In this document: positions 7,670 to 16,364 of the stretch, piece by piece
Numbering within the stretch: position 1 is the first letter of the stretch
Layout: every line of letters starts with the position of its first letter
Assembly (NCBI GenBank): GCA_040403095.1
Contig: JBBALI010000007.1
Span: 48,790-112,789, forward strand
Direction: 5' to 3'
Length of the DNA stretch: 64,000 nucleotides
Origin: JAQVCM01 sp040403095
GTDB lineage: Bacteria; Bacteroidota; Bacteroidia; Flavobacteriales_D; Crocinitomicaceae
Notes under the pieces: model-generated
Database searches by the model: none
What the model was told of the DNA's origin: nothing
The model's input: only the letters and a program-made list of their open reading frames with translations
Position numbers and translations under genes: made by a program

Positions 7670-10480
7670 TCAATGCGCCTCCAACCAGTTACCAGCAATT
7701 TTCACTTCCACTTCCATCGGAACGACCAACTGAATGGCGTTTTCCATGGCTTCTTTGACCAATTTCGGCATTAATTCTAACTCGGATTCATGCACGTCAA
7801 AAACCAACTCATCATGCACTTGGAGCAACAATTTGGATTGCACTTTTTGTTCCGTCATTGCTTTGTCGACGGCAATCATCGCCAATTTGATGATATCCGC
7901 TGCTGAACCTTGGATGGGTGCATTGACTGCATTTCTTTCCGCAAAACCTCTCACAATTGCATTTCCTGAATTGATGTCTGGCAAATAGCGTCTTCTTTTC
8001 ATGATGGTTTCCACAAATCCCAATTCGCGTGCATCGTTGATGGCTTTGTCCATGTAGGTTTTGATGGTGTTGAATTGTTCGAAATAACTGTCTATAATTC
8101 CTTTTGCTTCGGTACGAGAAATTCCTAAATTTTGCGCCAATCCGAAAGCTGATTGTCCGTAAATGATTCCAAAATTGACCGCTTTTGCTGCACTACGTTG
8201 GTCTCTCGAAACTTCATTGATTGGCGTGGCAAAAACGTTGGAAGCTGTCGCAGCATGGATGTCATGTCCTTGCTGGAAAGCGGCAATCATATTCGGGTCT
8301 TCGCTCAATGCGGCAATGATTCTCAATTCGATTTGCGAATAATCCGCTGCCATGATTTTGAACTCCGAACCTCTCGAAATGAACGCTTTTCGAATCTCTT
8401 TTCCTTTATCCGTTCGGATTGGAATGTTTTGCAAATTCGGATTATTGGAACTCAATCGTCCTGTAGCTGTAACAGTTTGCATGAAGTGCGTATGCACGCG
8501 ATTGTCGATTGGGTCAACCAAAGTTGGGAGCGGATCGACATACGTGCTTTTCAATTTCTTATTTTGGCGATAATCCAAGATCAAATTGACAATTGGATGG
8601 TCGTTTTTGTATTGCTCGAGTGCGTCTTCAGAAGTTTGATATTGACCAGTTTTGGTTTTTTTCGCTTTCGCTGAAATTTTCATGTGGTCGAAAAGGACTT
8701 CACCTAATTGTTTCGGCGAGTCGAGGTTGAAATCAATCCCAGCCAATGTTTTGATTTCCTTTTCTTTTTCAATAGATTCCAATTCTAGTTGTTTGGAGAA
8801 AACGCCCAAACCGTCTACATCAATCGCAATTCCCTCTTTTTCCATTTTGCGCAAAACGCGCATCAAAGGCATTTCCATGTCGTAGAAAAGTGCTTTCAAA
8901 TGGTCTTTTTCAATTTCAGGAGCAAAAATTTGTTTCAATTGCAAAGTGATATCTGCATCTTCACAAGCGTAATCAGAAACTTCCGAAGGTTCTAAATCAC
9001 GCATATTTCCTTGCGTTTTTCCTTTTTTTCCAATCAATGTTTCGATGGAAACAGGTTTGTAACGCAAATAATATTCTGAAAGAAAATCCATTCCATGTTT
9101 CGCTTCTGGTTGAATCAAATAATGCGCGATCATGGTGTCAAACAAATCTCCTTTGACTTCAATTCCATAATTGTTCATTACTTGAATGTCGTATTTCAAG
9201 TTGTGACCAATTTTTAAAATCGATTGAGATTCAAAAAATGGATTGAATTCAGCCAAAATGGTCAACGCATCGGCACGATTTGCTGGGATTGCAACATAAA
9301 AACCTTCTCTTTCTCTGAAAGAAAAAGACATTCCTACCAATTCAGCGTGCAAAGATTCAACGCTCGTGGTTTCAGTATCGAAGCAAACTTCTTTTTGTTG
9401 AAGCAACAAATCAATCAATTCTTTGCGTTCTTCTGGCGTTGTTATTAAGTGATAGCTTGGTTTTTCAGTCGCAATCGTTTTCAAGTCAACCGTTTCAATT
9501 GGTTCTTGATTTTCAACCAAACTTTGCGTTCTAAATAAATCCAATTGTGCTTCGGAATTTGCGCTATCGTTGGCATTTGTGATCACAATTTCCTCACCAA
9601 TGACTCTTTTCGCAAGATTTCTGAATTCCAGTTCGGTGAAAATTTCTTTGACTTTCTCAACGTCTGGTTCACACATGATCAGCGCATCAGGATTGAACTC
9701 AACATCTACATCTAAGATGATTGTAGCCAACATTTTAGAAAGAATTCCTTGCTCAGCAAATTCAATTACATTTTCCTTTTGCTTGCCTTTCAATTTGTCG
9801 GCATTCGCAATTAGATTTTCAACTGATCCAAATTCTTGAATCAATTTTTTGGAAGTTTTTTCACCAATTCCAGGAATTCCAGGAATATTATCGGCTGCAT
9901 CACCCCAAAGACCTAATATATCGATGACTTTGATTGGATCGTCCACTTCAAATTTTTCACAGACTTCTGCTACGCCTAAAATTGTTGCAGGATCGCCACC
10001 ACGACCAGGTTTGTACATGAAAATCTTGTCTGAAACCAATTGTCCAAAATCTTTATCAGGCGTCATCATGTAGGTGTAATAACCTTCTTTTTCAGCAATT
10101 TTCGCCAACGTTCCAATCACGTCATCCGCTTCAAAACCTTCTTTCAACAAAATTGGAATTTGAAAAGCTTCGACGATTTTTTTGATTGGATCAATCATCG
10201 AACGAATGTCTTCCGGCATTTCTTGTCTGTGTGCTTTGTAAGCTGCAAAATCCGCTTGACGATTTGTCGCACCGCCAGGAGCATCGAAAACCACTGCCAT
10301 GTGCGTCGGTTGCTCTTTTTTGATGACGTCAATCAATGCATTGGTAAATCCAAACGCAGCGGAAGTGTTTTGTCCTTTTGAATTGATTCTCGGGTTTTTA
10401 GCAAATGCAAAATAAGCCCTGTAAATCAAAGCGAACGCATCAACCAAGAATATTTTTTTATCGTGAACAGCTGAAATCAT
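7670..10480 (-). CDS. polA: DNA polymerase I
   Basis: This 936-residue protein is full length for PolA and acts in Okazaki-fragment maturation and repair synthesis. Residues 1 to about 295 form the 5'-3' exonuclease (FLVDAFALIYRAYFAF, FDAPGG, EADDVIGTLA, GDAADNIPGIPGIGEKTA-type helix-hairpin-helix). The middle third is a 3'-5' exonuclease with its acidic motifs present (FDTETTS, GHNLKYDIQ, YACEDAD), so proofreading is probably active. The C-terminal polymerase shows motif A (ADYSQIELRI), motif B (RSAAKAVNFGIIYGQS) and motif C (LLQVHDELVF). It lies 86 bases downstream of cysS on the same strand, and the intervening gap holds a hairpin repeat (10510-10543) that may dampen read-through. Confidence 0.97.
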   Translation of the reverse strand: MISAVHDKKIFLVDAFALIYRAYFAFAKNPRINSKGQNTSAAFGFTNALIDVIKKEQPTHMAVVFDAPGGATNRQADFAAYKAHRQEMPEDIRSMIDPIKKIVEAFQIPILLKEGFEADDVIGTLAKIAEKEGYYTYMMTPDKDFGQLVSDKIFMYKPGRGGDPATILGVAEVCEKFEVDDPIKVIDILGLWGDAADNIPGIPGIGEKTSKKLIQEFGSVENLIANADKLKGKQKENVIEFAEQGILSKMLATIILDVDVEFNPDALIMCEPDVEKVKEIFTELEFRNLAKRVIGEEIVITNANDSANSEAQLDLFRTQSLVENQEPIETVDLKTIATEKPSYHLITTPEERKELIDLLLQQKEVCFDTETTSVESLHAELVGMSFSFREREGFYVAIPANRADALTILAEFNPFFESQSILKIGHNLKYDIQVMNNYGIEVKGDLFDTMIAHYLIQPEAKHGMDFLSEYYLRYKPVSIETLIGKKGKTQGNMRDLEPSEVSDYACEDADITLQLKQIFAPEIEKDHLKALFYDMEMPLMRVLRKMEKEGIAIDVDGLGVFSKQLELESIEKEKEIKTLAGIDFNLDSPKQLGEVLFDHMKISAKAKKTKTGQYQTSEDALEQYKNDHPIVNLILDYRQNKKLKSTYVDPLPTLVDPIDNRVHTHFMQTVTATGRLSSNNPNLQNIPIRTDKGKEIRKAFISRGSEFKIMAADYSQIELRIIAALSEDPNMIAAFQQGHDIHAATASNVFATPINEVSRDQRSAAKAVNFGIIYGQSAFGLAQNLGISRTEAKGIIDSYFEQFNTIKTYMDKAINDARELGFVETIMKRRRYLPDINSGNAIVRGFAERNAVNAPIQGSAADIIKLAMIAVDKAMTEQKVQSKLLLQVHDELVFDVHESELELMPKLVKEAMENAIQLVVPMEVEVKIAGNWLEAH

Positions 10481-10509
10481 ATATTTAAAATTTTTGAGTC
10501 TTTTACAAT

Positions 10510-10543
10510 CTTCCCCCTTTAGAGAGGGATTGAGGGGGAGGAT
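10510..10543 (+). repeat. CTTCCCCC...GGGGGAGG hairpin repeat, copy 2
   Basis: It is nearly identical to the element at 3965-3998 (CTTCCCCCTTT, then GGATTGAGGGGGAGGA with two or three differences). It lies in the 86-base cysS-polA gap. Its ends can form a C-run/G-run hairpin. On the plus strand it is followed by ATTTTTTAT, but the genes here run on the minus strand, so a terminator role is uncertain. Confidence 0.55.
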
Positions 10544-10566
10544 TTTTTATAATCGAACAGAAAATA

Positions 10567-12033
10567 TCAACTCCAAGTTGTACCTTCTTTCCCGTCTTTC
10601 ACAACAATTCCTGCAGAAGCAAGTCCATCGCGAATTTGGTCGGAAGTGGTCCAATCTTTATTTTCTCTTGCTTGTTGGCGCAATTGCAAAACCAAGTCCA
10701 TCACGGGAGCTAATTTTGTATTTGATTGCGCTGAAATGGTTTGTAAACCAAGCACATCAAAAACGAATGCGTTCATTTCATTGGTCAATTCTTTCAAATC
10801 TTGTTTGGAAATTGTTTCATTTCCAATTTTGATTGAATTGATAAATTTAACGGCATCGAACAAGTTTGCAACTAAAATCGGGGCATTAAAATCGTCATTC
10901 ATGGCGCTGTAAAAACTGGCAATCATTTCTGTTACATTGACAGAAGATTGCTCGCTTTTTGGCAATTTTTCCAGACTCGCCATTGCTTCCATTAAACGCT
11001 CAAAACCTTTTTCCGCGGCGTTCAATGCATCACTTGTGAAATCCAATGTGCTTCTATAGTGCGCTTGCATGGTGAAAAATCGAACAACTGTTGGGTCGTA
11101 AGCCTTTTGCAATTGGTCATTTTCTCCTGAAAACATTTCATTTGGCAACAAAGTATTTCCTGTTGATTTCGACATCTTTTTGCCGTTCAAAGTCAGCATA
11201 TTTCCATGCATCCAATAGTTTACAGGCGATTTACCAGTTGAAGCGCAACCTTGTGCAATTTCACATTCGTGGTGAGGGAATTTTAAATCCATTCCACCGC
11301 CGTGAATATCAAAATGATCGCCTAAATATTTGGTGCTCATCGCAGAACATTCTAAATGCCAACCTGGAAAACCAATTCCCCAAGGTGAAGGCCATTTCAT
11401 GATGTGTTCTGAAGAAGCGTTTTTCCAAAGCGCAAAATCGAGCGGATTTCGTTTTTCGTCTTGTCCGTCTAAATCTCTTGTACCAGCAATTAAATCTTCA
11501 ATTTTTCGCCCTGAAAGTTCTCCATAAGGATGCATTTCATTGTATTTCAAAACATCAAAATAGACAGAACCATTGATTTCATAAGCAAAACCGTTTTGAA
11601 TGATTTGCTTGATCATTTCGATTTGCTCGATGATGTGTGCTGTAGCCGTTGGTTCGATACTTGGCGCCAAATTGTTGAACTTTTGAAGAACATCGTGAAA
11701 GTCCAAAGTATATTGCTGAACAATTTCCATGGGTTCTAATTGCTCCAAACGCGCCTTTTTGGCAATTTTATCTTCACCTTCGTCGGCGTCATTCTCAAGA
11801 TGTCCGACGTCCGTTATGTTTCGCACATAACGCACTTTGTATCCCAAATGTAGGAGGTAGCGATAGACCAAATCAAATGAAATAAATGTGCGACAATTTC
11901 CTAGGTGAACGAAATTATAAACAGTTGGACCACAAACGTATAATCCAACAAAATTTTTATGAATCGGGACAAATTTCTCTTTTTGTCCGCTTAAACTGTT
12001 GTAAATAAAAAGTTCACCTTGTTTTGCGTGCAT
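10567..12033 (-). CDS. cysS: Cysteinyl-tRNA synthetase
   Basis: This class I aminoacyl-tRNA synthetase of 488 residues charges tRNA-Cys with cysteine. The HIGH-type signature appears as HLGN at residues 43-46, just after the zinc-ligand cysteine in YVCGPT (Cys34). Further zinc ligands lie in GWHLECSAMS and HHECEIAQ, and the KMSKS loop is GKKMSKSTGN. The C-terminal anticodon-binding part (LRQQARENKDWTTSDQIRDGL) is complete. The frame continues upstream to an ATG at 12150, but those 39 residues are hydrophobic and unlike the family. ATG at 12033, giving MHAKQGELFIYNSLSGQKE, fits the usual N-terminus. The hairpin repeat of the cysS-polA gap lies just downstream. Confidence 0.96.
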   Translation of the reverse strand: MHAKQGELFIYNSLSGQKEKFVPIHKNFVGLYVCGPTVYNFVHLGNCRTFISFDLVYRYLLHLGYKVRYVRNITDVGHLENDADEGEDKIAKKARLEQLEPMEIVQQYTLDFHDVLQKFNNLAPSIEPTATAHIIEQIEMIKQIIQNGFAYEINGSVYFDVLKYNEMHPYGELSGRKIEDLIAGTRDLDGQDEKRNPLDFALWKNASSEHIMKWPSPWGIGFPGWHLECSAMSTKYLGDHFDIHGGGMDLKFPHHECEIAQGCASTGKSPVNYWMHGNMLTLNGKKMSKSTGNTLLPNEMFSGENDQLQKAYDPTVVRFFTMQAHYRSTLDFTSDALNAAEKGFERLMEAMASLEKLPKSEQSSVNVTEMIASFYSAMNDDFNAPILVANLFDAVKFINSIKIGNETISKQDLKELTNEMNAFVFDVLGLQTISAQSNTKLAPVMDLVLQLRQQARENKDWTTSDQIRDGLASAGIVVKDGKEGTTWS

Positions 12034-12118
12034 TTTACTAAAAATAAATAGTTGAAGAACAAAGATAAGGATTTTTATAGAAGGATTATTTCGCAAAATC
12101 AATTTGTGCTTAGTTTGG

Positions 12119-13024
12119 CTATTTTTGGAGTATTCGCCATCTAATTTCATCCAAATTAGCTTTCATTTTACGGAAAATATTTTGTCCTTCTAAATTCAAA
12201 TAATTTTTGGTGAAAATACTTGGATTGAGCATCCATTTGATGGCTCTTTTTGGGAATGGCAATGTACCATAAGGGAATTTTTTCAGGTCAAAATGTGGTT
12301 CGAGTTGGGGGTATATTTTTTTAAAAAATTCTGTTCGATTGTGGTTGTAAAAATCATTGTTTCTAGGAACCAATACATCCATTCCCAAATGAAATGTGAG
12401 GTGCGCATCAGGTATAAATAATGGTTTTTCGGCGAATGAAAAGATGTTGTGTACCAAAGCGGCTTCCAAGAATGAAATCCCGACACAGATATTTTCCAAA
12501 ATGAATTTATCTAACAGTTCAGTTTTGATTACAAAACAGTCAAAACCAGGGTGTGATTTGCCCAATTGAGCGTACATCAGTGGAAGTTCGTCAATGGATG
12601 TATAAATCGCTGAAATTCTTCTTCGGTTGATGACCATGGCATCGTGTCCTTTTTTTAGATATTCAAAAACAGCATCGTAAAAATAGGGCATTACGGCAAT
12701 ATCCATATTTGTAAAAATCACAAAATCAGGTTTTTCAATCTCGTTAATTTTCTCAAGAATGTCTTTTATTAGAGGAAGTTTTCTGTTTTTAAGTTGCGGA
12801 TTTACATCCAAAACAGATTTTTCTAAATTGGATAATATTTGAAATTCAGCAGGAATGATCGATTTGTCTTCCTCAAATTGGGTTGTTAATAATTGAATGA
12901 CAAGATTATTTTTACATTGATTTTTAGCACTAATTATGGATTGAAAAGTGATTGGTTGTGCCAAAAACAAATCAGAATTTTCTTTTACCTTTACGGGATT
13001 GATAATATGAGCTACACTAGTCAA
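12119..13024 (-). CDS. Glycosyltransferase-like protein
   Basis: This 301-residue protein opens with VAHIINPVKVKENSDLFLAQ, a beginning I associate with nucleotide-sugar-transferase-like proteins of Bacteroidota glycan clusters. A central FVIFTNMDIAV segment resembles the strand and metal-binding acidic site of GT-A enzymes (NMD in place of the usual DxD). The only reasonable start is TTG at 13024: no ATG occurs in frame upstream before a stop, and the next internal Met is mid-protein. The plus-strand aminotransferase starts at 13027, so only two bases lie between the divergent start codons. It marks the left edge of the surface-glycan cluster although it is transcribed toward cysS. Donor and acceptor are unknown. 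Confidence 0.6.
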   Translation of the reverse strand: MTSVAHIINPVKVKENSDLFLAQPITFQSIISAKNQCKNNLVIQLLTTQFEEDKSIIPAEFQILSNLEKSVLDVNPQLKNRKLPLIKDILEKINEIEKPDFVIFTNMDIAVMPYFYDAVFEYLKKGHDAMVINRRRISAIYTSIDELPLMYAQLGKSHPGFDCFVIKTELLDKFILENICVGISFLEAALVHNIFSFAEKPLFIPDAHLTFHLGMDVLVPRNNDFYNHNRTEFFKKIYPQLEPHFDLKKFPYGTLPFPKRAIKWMLNPSIFTKNYLNLEGQNIFRKMKANLDEIRWRILQK

Positions 13025-13026
13025 GT

Positions 13027-14151
13027 ATGAAAGTTTTGTTTAACAATATTGGTAAATCTACAAATTATCTCAATTATGTTGAGGAATTGTATTCGGATTA
13101 CAATTTGTTTAGAAAAAAGCACTTTTCAAATTTATGCATAAATCATTTACAAAATCGATTTGGTGATTCTAGTTTGTTTCTGACACATTCAGCTACAGGT
13201 GCTTTGGAGATTATTGCTCAGCTGATTGAAATTAAAGAAGGTGATGAAATTATTATGCCTTCGTTTACCTTCGTTTCTACAGCAAATGCCTTTGTATCTC
13301 GAGGTGCGATTCCTGTTTTTGTGGACATAGAAAGGAAGTCGTTGAATTTGGATTTAGACTTGGTTGAACAAGCAATTACTTCAAAGACAAAAGCTGTTGT
13401 TGCTGTGCATTATGCAGGACACGCTTGTGATTTGAATCGATTAAAGGCAATTTGTGAAGCACATCAAATTTTGTTGATTGAAGATGCCGCGATGGCATAC
13501 GGAAATTCATTTGAAGGAAAAGCACTGGGTTCAATCGGAGATTTTGGAGTAATCAGTTTTGATATTACGAAGCAAATTTCTGCCATTCAAGGTGGATTAT
13601 TGTTGGTCAATAACGATGATTTTCAAACACGAGCATCCCAGATTTACCATATTGGAACAAATAGAGAGGATTTTCAAAATGGAAACACACCCTATTATGA
13701 ATGGGTAGATGTGGGTTCGAAATACCAAATGAATGAGTTGAATGCAATTGCGCTGTATGATCAATTGCTCAATGAAATTACAATTTTGGAAAAGAGAAAA
13801 TCACTTTCAAAGCTCTATTTTGAGGGACTAAAATCATTGGTCGAATCTGCTATTTTTGGCACCATTGAATATGAAAAATTGAATCAAAATTTTCATGGGT
13901 TTTACATTTTATTAGAAAACAAAGTTACCAGAGACCAATTGAAACAATATTTAGCTGAAAATGGCGTAGAATCGATGTTTCATTACATACCATTGCATAA
14001 CTCAGCCAAAGGGATTACGTTTGGGAATCAACAATTACCTTTTACCGATTTCATTTCAGAAACTATTTTGAGATTGCCTTTGCATGTAGCTCTTAAGAAA
14101 GCAGAAGTAAATAAGATCAACGAAAAAATCAAAGCTTATTTCCATGCTTGA
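13027..14151 (+). CDS. Sugar-nucleotide aminotransferase, WecE/RffA-like (DegT/DnrJ/EryC1/StrS family)
   Basis: This 374-residue PLP enzyme resembles WecE, dTDP-4-amino-4,6-dideoxygalactose transaminase. Segments such as LTHSATGALEIIAQL, GDEIIMPSFTFVSTANAFV, VHYAGHACDLN, LIEDAAMAYGNSFEGKALG and MFHYIPLHNS correspond closely to what I recall of WecE. The PLP lysine is Lys182 in FDITKQIS. The expected product is an amino-deoxy sugar nucleotide for the glycan built by this cluster. The last eight bases overlap the start of the ABC permease gene, so the two are translationally coupled. The flanking assignment as WecE rather than another sugar aminotransferase is inference; the family is not in doubt. 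Confidence 0.88.
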   Translation: MKVLFNNIGKSTNYLNYVEELYSDYNLFRKKHFSNLCINHLQNRFGDSSLFLTHSATGALEIIAQLIEIKEGDEIIMPSFTFVSTANAFVSRGAIPVFVDIERKSLNLDLDLVEQAITSKTKAVVAVHYAGHACDLNRLKAICEAHQILLIEDAAMAYGNSFEGKALGSIGDFGVISFDITKQISAIQGGLLLVNNDDFQTRASQIYHIGTNREDFQNGNTPYYEWVDVGSKYQMNELNAIALYDQLLNEITILEKRKSLSKLYFEGLKSLVESAIFGTIEYEKLNQNFHGFYILLENKVTRDQLKQYLAENGVESMFHYIPLHNSAKGITFGNQQLPFTDFISETILRLPLHVALKKAEVNKINEKIKAYFHA

Positions 14152-14971
14152 GGACGAAGAAATACAAATAATGACTTCGGAACCTGATAGTTTCAGGGAG
14201 TACTTTCAGAAAATTTGGAAATTTCGTTCGTTGATTTGGGTTTTCGCAATGCGGGATTTGAAAGTGAAATATGCACAAACATTGATTGGAGTAGGCTGGA
14301 CGATTGTACAACCACTTACGGCCTTGACCATTTTTACTTTTTTCTTTGGTTACATCATGAATATGAAGTCAGGGAATTTGCCGTTTGTGTTGTTTATTTT
14401 GAGTGGATTATTGGGATGGAATTTCTTTTCCTACATCGTGTCAGCAGGATCAATTAGTGTGCAAGAGTCCTCGCATATTATCAAGAAAATTTATTTTCCG
14501 AAAAGCATTTTACCTTTTTCCAAAGTGTTAATTGCATTGGTGGAATTGTTGTTGACCTTAACTTTATTAATTCCCTTGATGTTTTATTATGATGAAGGAA
14601 TTTCATGGCGCATTATTTTCTTGCCATTTGTATTGGCTTTCAATGCAATTTGTGGCTTGACTTTGGTTTTCTGGGTAGCATCTTTTGCCTATAGAAAGCG
14701 CGATTTGTTTCATCTTTTGCCTTTTATTGTTTACTTCGGAATTTGGTTTACCCCAGTTTTCTTTTCGGGAACTTTTTTACCGTCTAAAATTCAATTTTTA
14801 ATGGATTTTAATCCCATGGCGAATGTGATTAAAATGTGGCGGTGGATGCTGTTTGGAATGGGAAAATTTCAATGGATTTGGTTAGTGAATTTTGTAATTG
14901 TATCTGTTTTGTGCGTGATTGGAATGTATTACTACAATAAAAAGGAAAGTGCGTTTAGCGATTTTACTTGA
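14144..14971 (+). CDS. Polysaccharide ABC exporter permease (Wzm/TagG-like)
   Basis: This 275-residue ABC-2 family membrane protein starts with a short cytoplasmic segment containing the family's amphipathic stretch (LIWVFAMRDLKVKYAQT). The following segment, LIGVGWTIVQPLTALTIFTF, is typical of the O-antigen, capsule and teichoic acid exporters Wzm, KpsM and TagG. About six transmembrane helices follow, including GYIMNMKSGNLPFVLFILSG and a C-terminal WLVNFVIVSVLCVIGMYYY. With the ATPase encoded next (15028) it should flip or export a lipid-linked glycan across the inner membrane. Its start overlaps the aminotransferase stop by eight bases; 56 bases separate it from the ATPase. Confidence 0.9.
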   Translation: MLEDEEIQIMTSEPDSFREYFQKIWKFRSLIWVFAMRDLKVKYAQTLIGVGWTIVQPLTALTIFTFFFGYIMNMKSGNLPFVLFILSGLLGWNFFSYIVSAGSISVQESSHIIKKIYFPKSILPFSKVLIALVELLLTLTLLIPLMFYYDEGISWRIIFLPFVLAFNAICGLTLVFWVASFAYRKRDLFHLLPFIVYFGIWFTPVFFSGTFLPSKIQFLMDFNPMANVIKMWRWMLFGMGKFQWIWLVNFVIVSVLCVIGMYYYNKKESAFSDFT

Positions 14972-15027
14972 TTCCATTATTAAAAATCGTTATTTTTATA
15001 AGTTTAAAGTAAAATCTCTGCTGTAAA

Positions 15028-16308
15028 TTGGATTCAAACGTTGCCATAAAAGTTGAAAATCTTTCGAAGTTATATACCTTGCGAGAGTCATCGATTGGAA
15101 TAGATGGACAAAGTACCAATGAACTTTGGGCTTTAAAAGATGTTAGTTTTGAAATTAAAAAGGGAGAATCCGTTGGGATTATTGGTCCGAATGGAAGTGG
15201 AAAAAGCACTTTACTCAAAATTTTAGCTGGAATCACCAAGCCAACCTCTGGTAAAGTTACCATCAAAGGAAAAGTAGCGAGTATTTTGGATATCGGCGCA
15301 GGCTTTCATCCTGAATTAAGCGGACGAGAAAATATCTTTTTGAATGGACAATTACTTGGCTTTTCCAAGAAGAAAATTCAATCGCATTATGATGAAATCG
15401 TAAAATTTAGCGGAATCGTAAAATTTATCGATGAACCAGTTAAGAATTATTCCAATGGAATGTATTTACGGTTGGCATTCAGTATTATGGTGCACTTGGA
15501 TTTTGATGTTTATTTGTTTGATGAGGTTTTAAGTGTTGGAGATGCTGAGTTTGTTTTGAAATCAAGAGAAAAATTTGAGGAAATTAAATCTTTAAATAAA
15601 ACTATAGTTTTTGTAAGTCATAACTTTTCAGAATTAGGCAATCAAGAATTAATTATACAGTTCGAAAAAGGAAAATTACTTTTTATTGGAAATGATTTAA
15701 ACATTTTTGGTGTTTACAATGAAAAAACCATTGTAAACCTTGGTGAAAAAGTTTACAATTCAAGAATACAATTGAATGATTTTAATGTCTTTAATGAGAG
15801 TAAAACCATCAAGATTGAAAAAATTGAACTTTACCAAGATGAAGATAAATTCAGAACGGACAGACAAACTCATTTTGTCATATTTTTCAAAAACGATGAA
15901 ACCTTTTTAAGTACAGATTTTGTAATTAAAATATTTGATGTGAACGGCAATGTAGTTTCAACGATAGCTTCTATTTTCACTGAGCCTGAACCTAAATTAG
16001 GTGGATTGGGGCTACATAAATTTTCATTCGTTTTTCCGCCAAATTATTTTGGTTTGGATTTATATAGTTTGCGAATTCATATGGTTACCAATGTATTGGA
16101 AGAAATTACTGAAATAGGAGAAAAATTAATATTAGATGATCAAGGTCTTTCTTCAATTTCAAAATCACACTTTTTACTTCCTTGTATTATATATTTCAAA
16201 ATGAATTTTATTTTGAAAGAAAAAATTATTCAAAGTAATGAGCCTTATCTCAGGGGAGGTTTACTGCCGATTTTTACGTGGACAAAAACAAAGGTGGATT
16301 TATTTTAG
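15028..16308 (+). CDS. Polysaccharide ABC exporter ATPase (Wzt-like) with C-terminal extension
   Basis: This is a 426-residue ABC ATPase. Walker A is GPNGSGKSTLL, the signature region is YSNGMYLRLAFS, Walker B is DVYLFDEVLS and the H-loop is FVSHNFSEL. After about residue 240 comes a beta-rich domain of some 185 residues, as in Wzt proteins, where the C-terminal domain recognises the cap of the O-antigen before export. It pairs with the permease at 14144. The only sensible start is TTG at 15028: a stop lies 18 bases upstream in frame with no ATG between, and the family's N-terminal IKVENLSKLY begins at residue 7. The C-terminal domain suggests that export needs a specific glycan end; that part is inference. 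Confidence 0.9.
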   Translation: MDSNVAIKVENLSKLYTLRESSIGIDGQSTNELWALKDVSFEIKKGESVGIIGPNGSGKSTLLKILAGITKPTSGKVTIKGKVASILDIGAGFHPELSGRENIFLNGQLLGFSKKKIQSHYDEIVKFSGIVKFIDEPVKNYSNGMYLRLAFSIMVHLDFDVYLFDEVLSVGDAEFVLKSREKFEEIKSLNKTIVFVSHNFSELGNQELIIQFEKGKLLFIGNDLNIFGVYNEKTIVNLGEKVYNSRIQLNDFNVFNESKTIKIEKIELYQDEDKFRTDRQTHFVIFFKNDETFLSTDFVIKIFDVNGNVVSTIASIFTEPEPKLGGLGLHKFSFVFPPNYFGLDLYSLRIHMVTNVLEEITEIGEKLILDDQGLSSISKSHFLLPCIIYFKMNFILKEKIIQSNEPYLRGGLLPIFTWTKTKVDLF

Positions 16309-16364
16309 AACTAGTATTTTTTAAATTAAGTATAAAATAATCATAATTAAATGCTTATGTATTT

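Noticed and set aside
12034..12150. N-terminal extension of cysS to ATG at 12150
   Set aside because: The extra 39 residues are hydrophobic and unlike the synthetase family; MHAKQGELFIYN at 12033 is the normal start.
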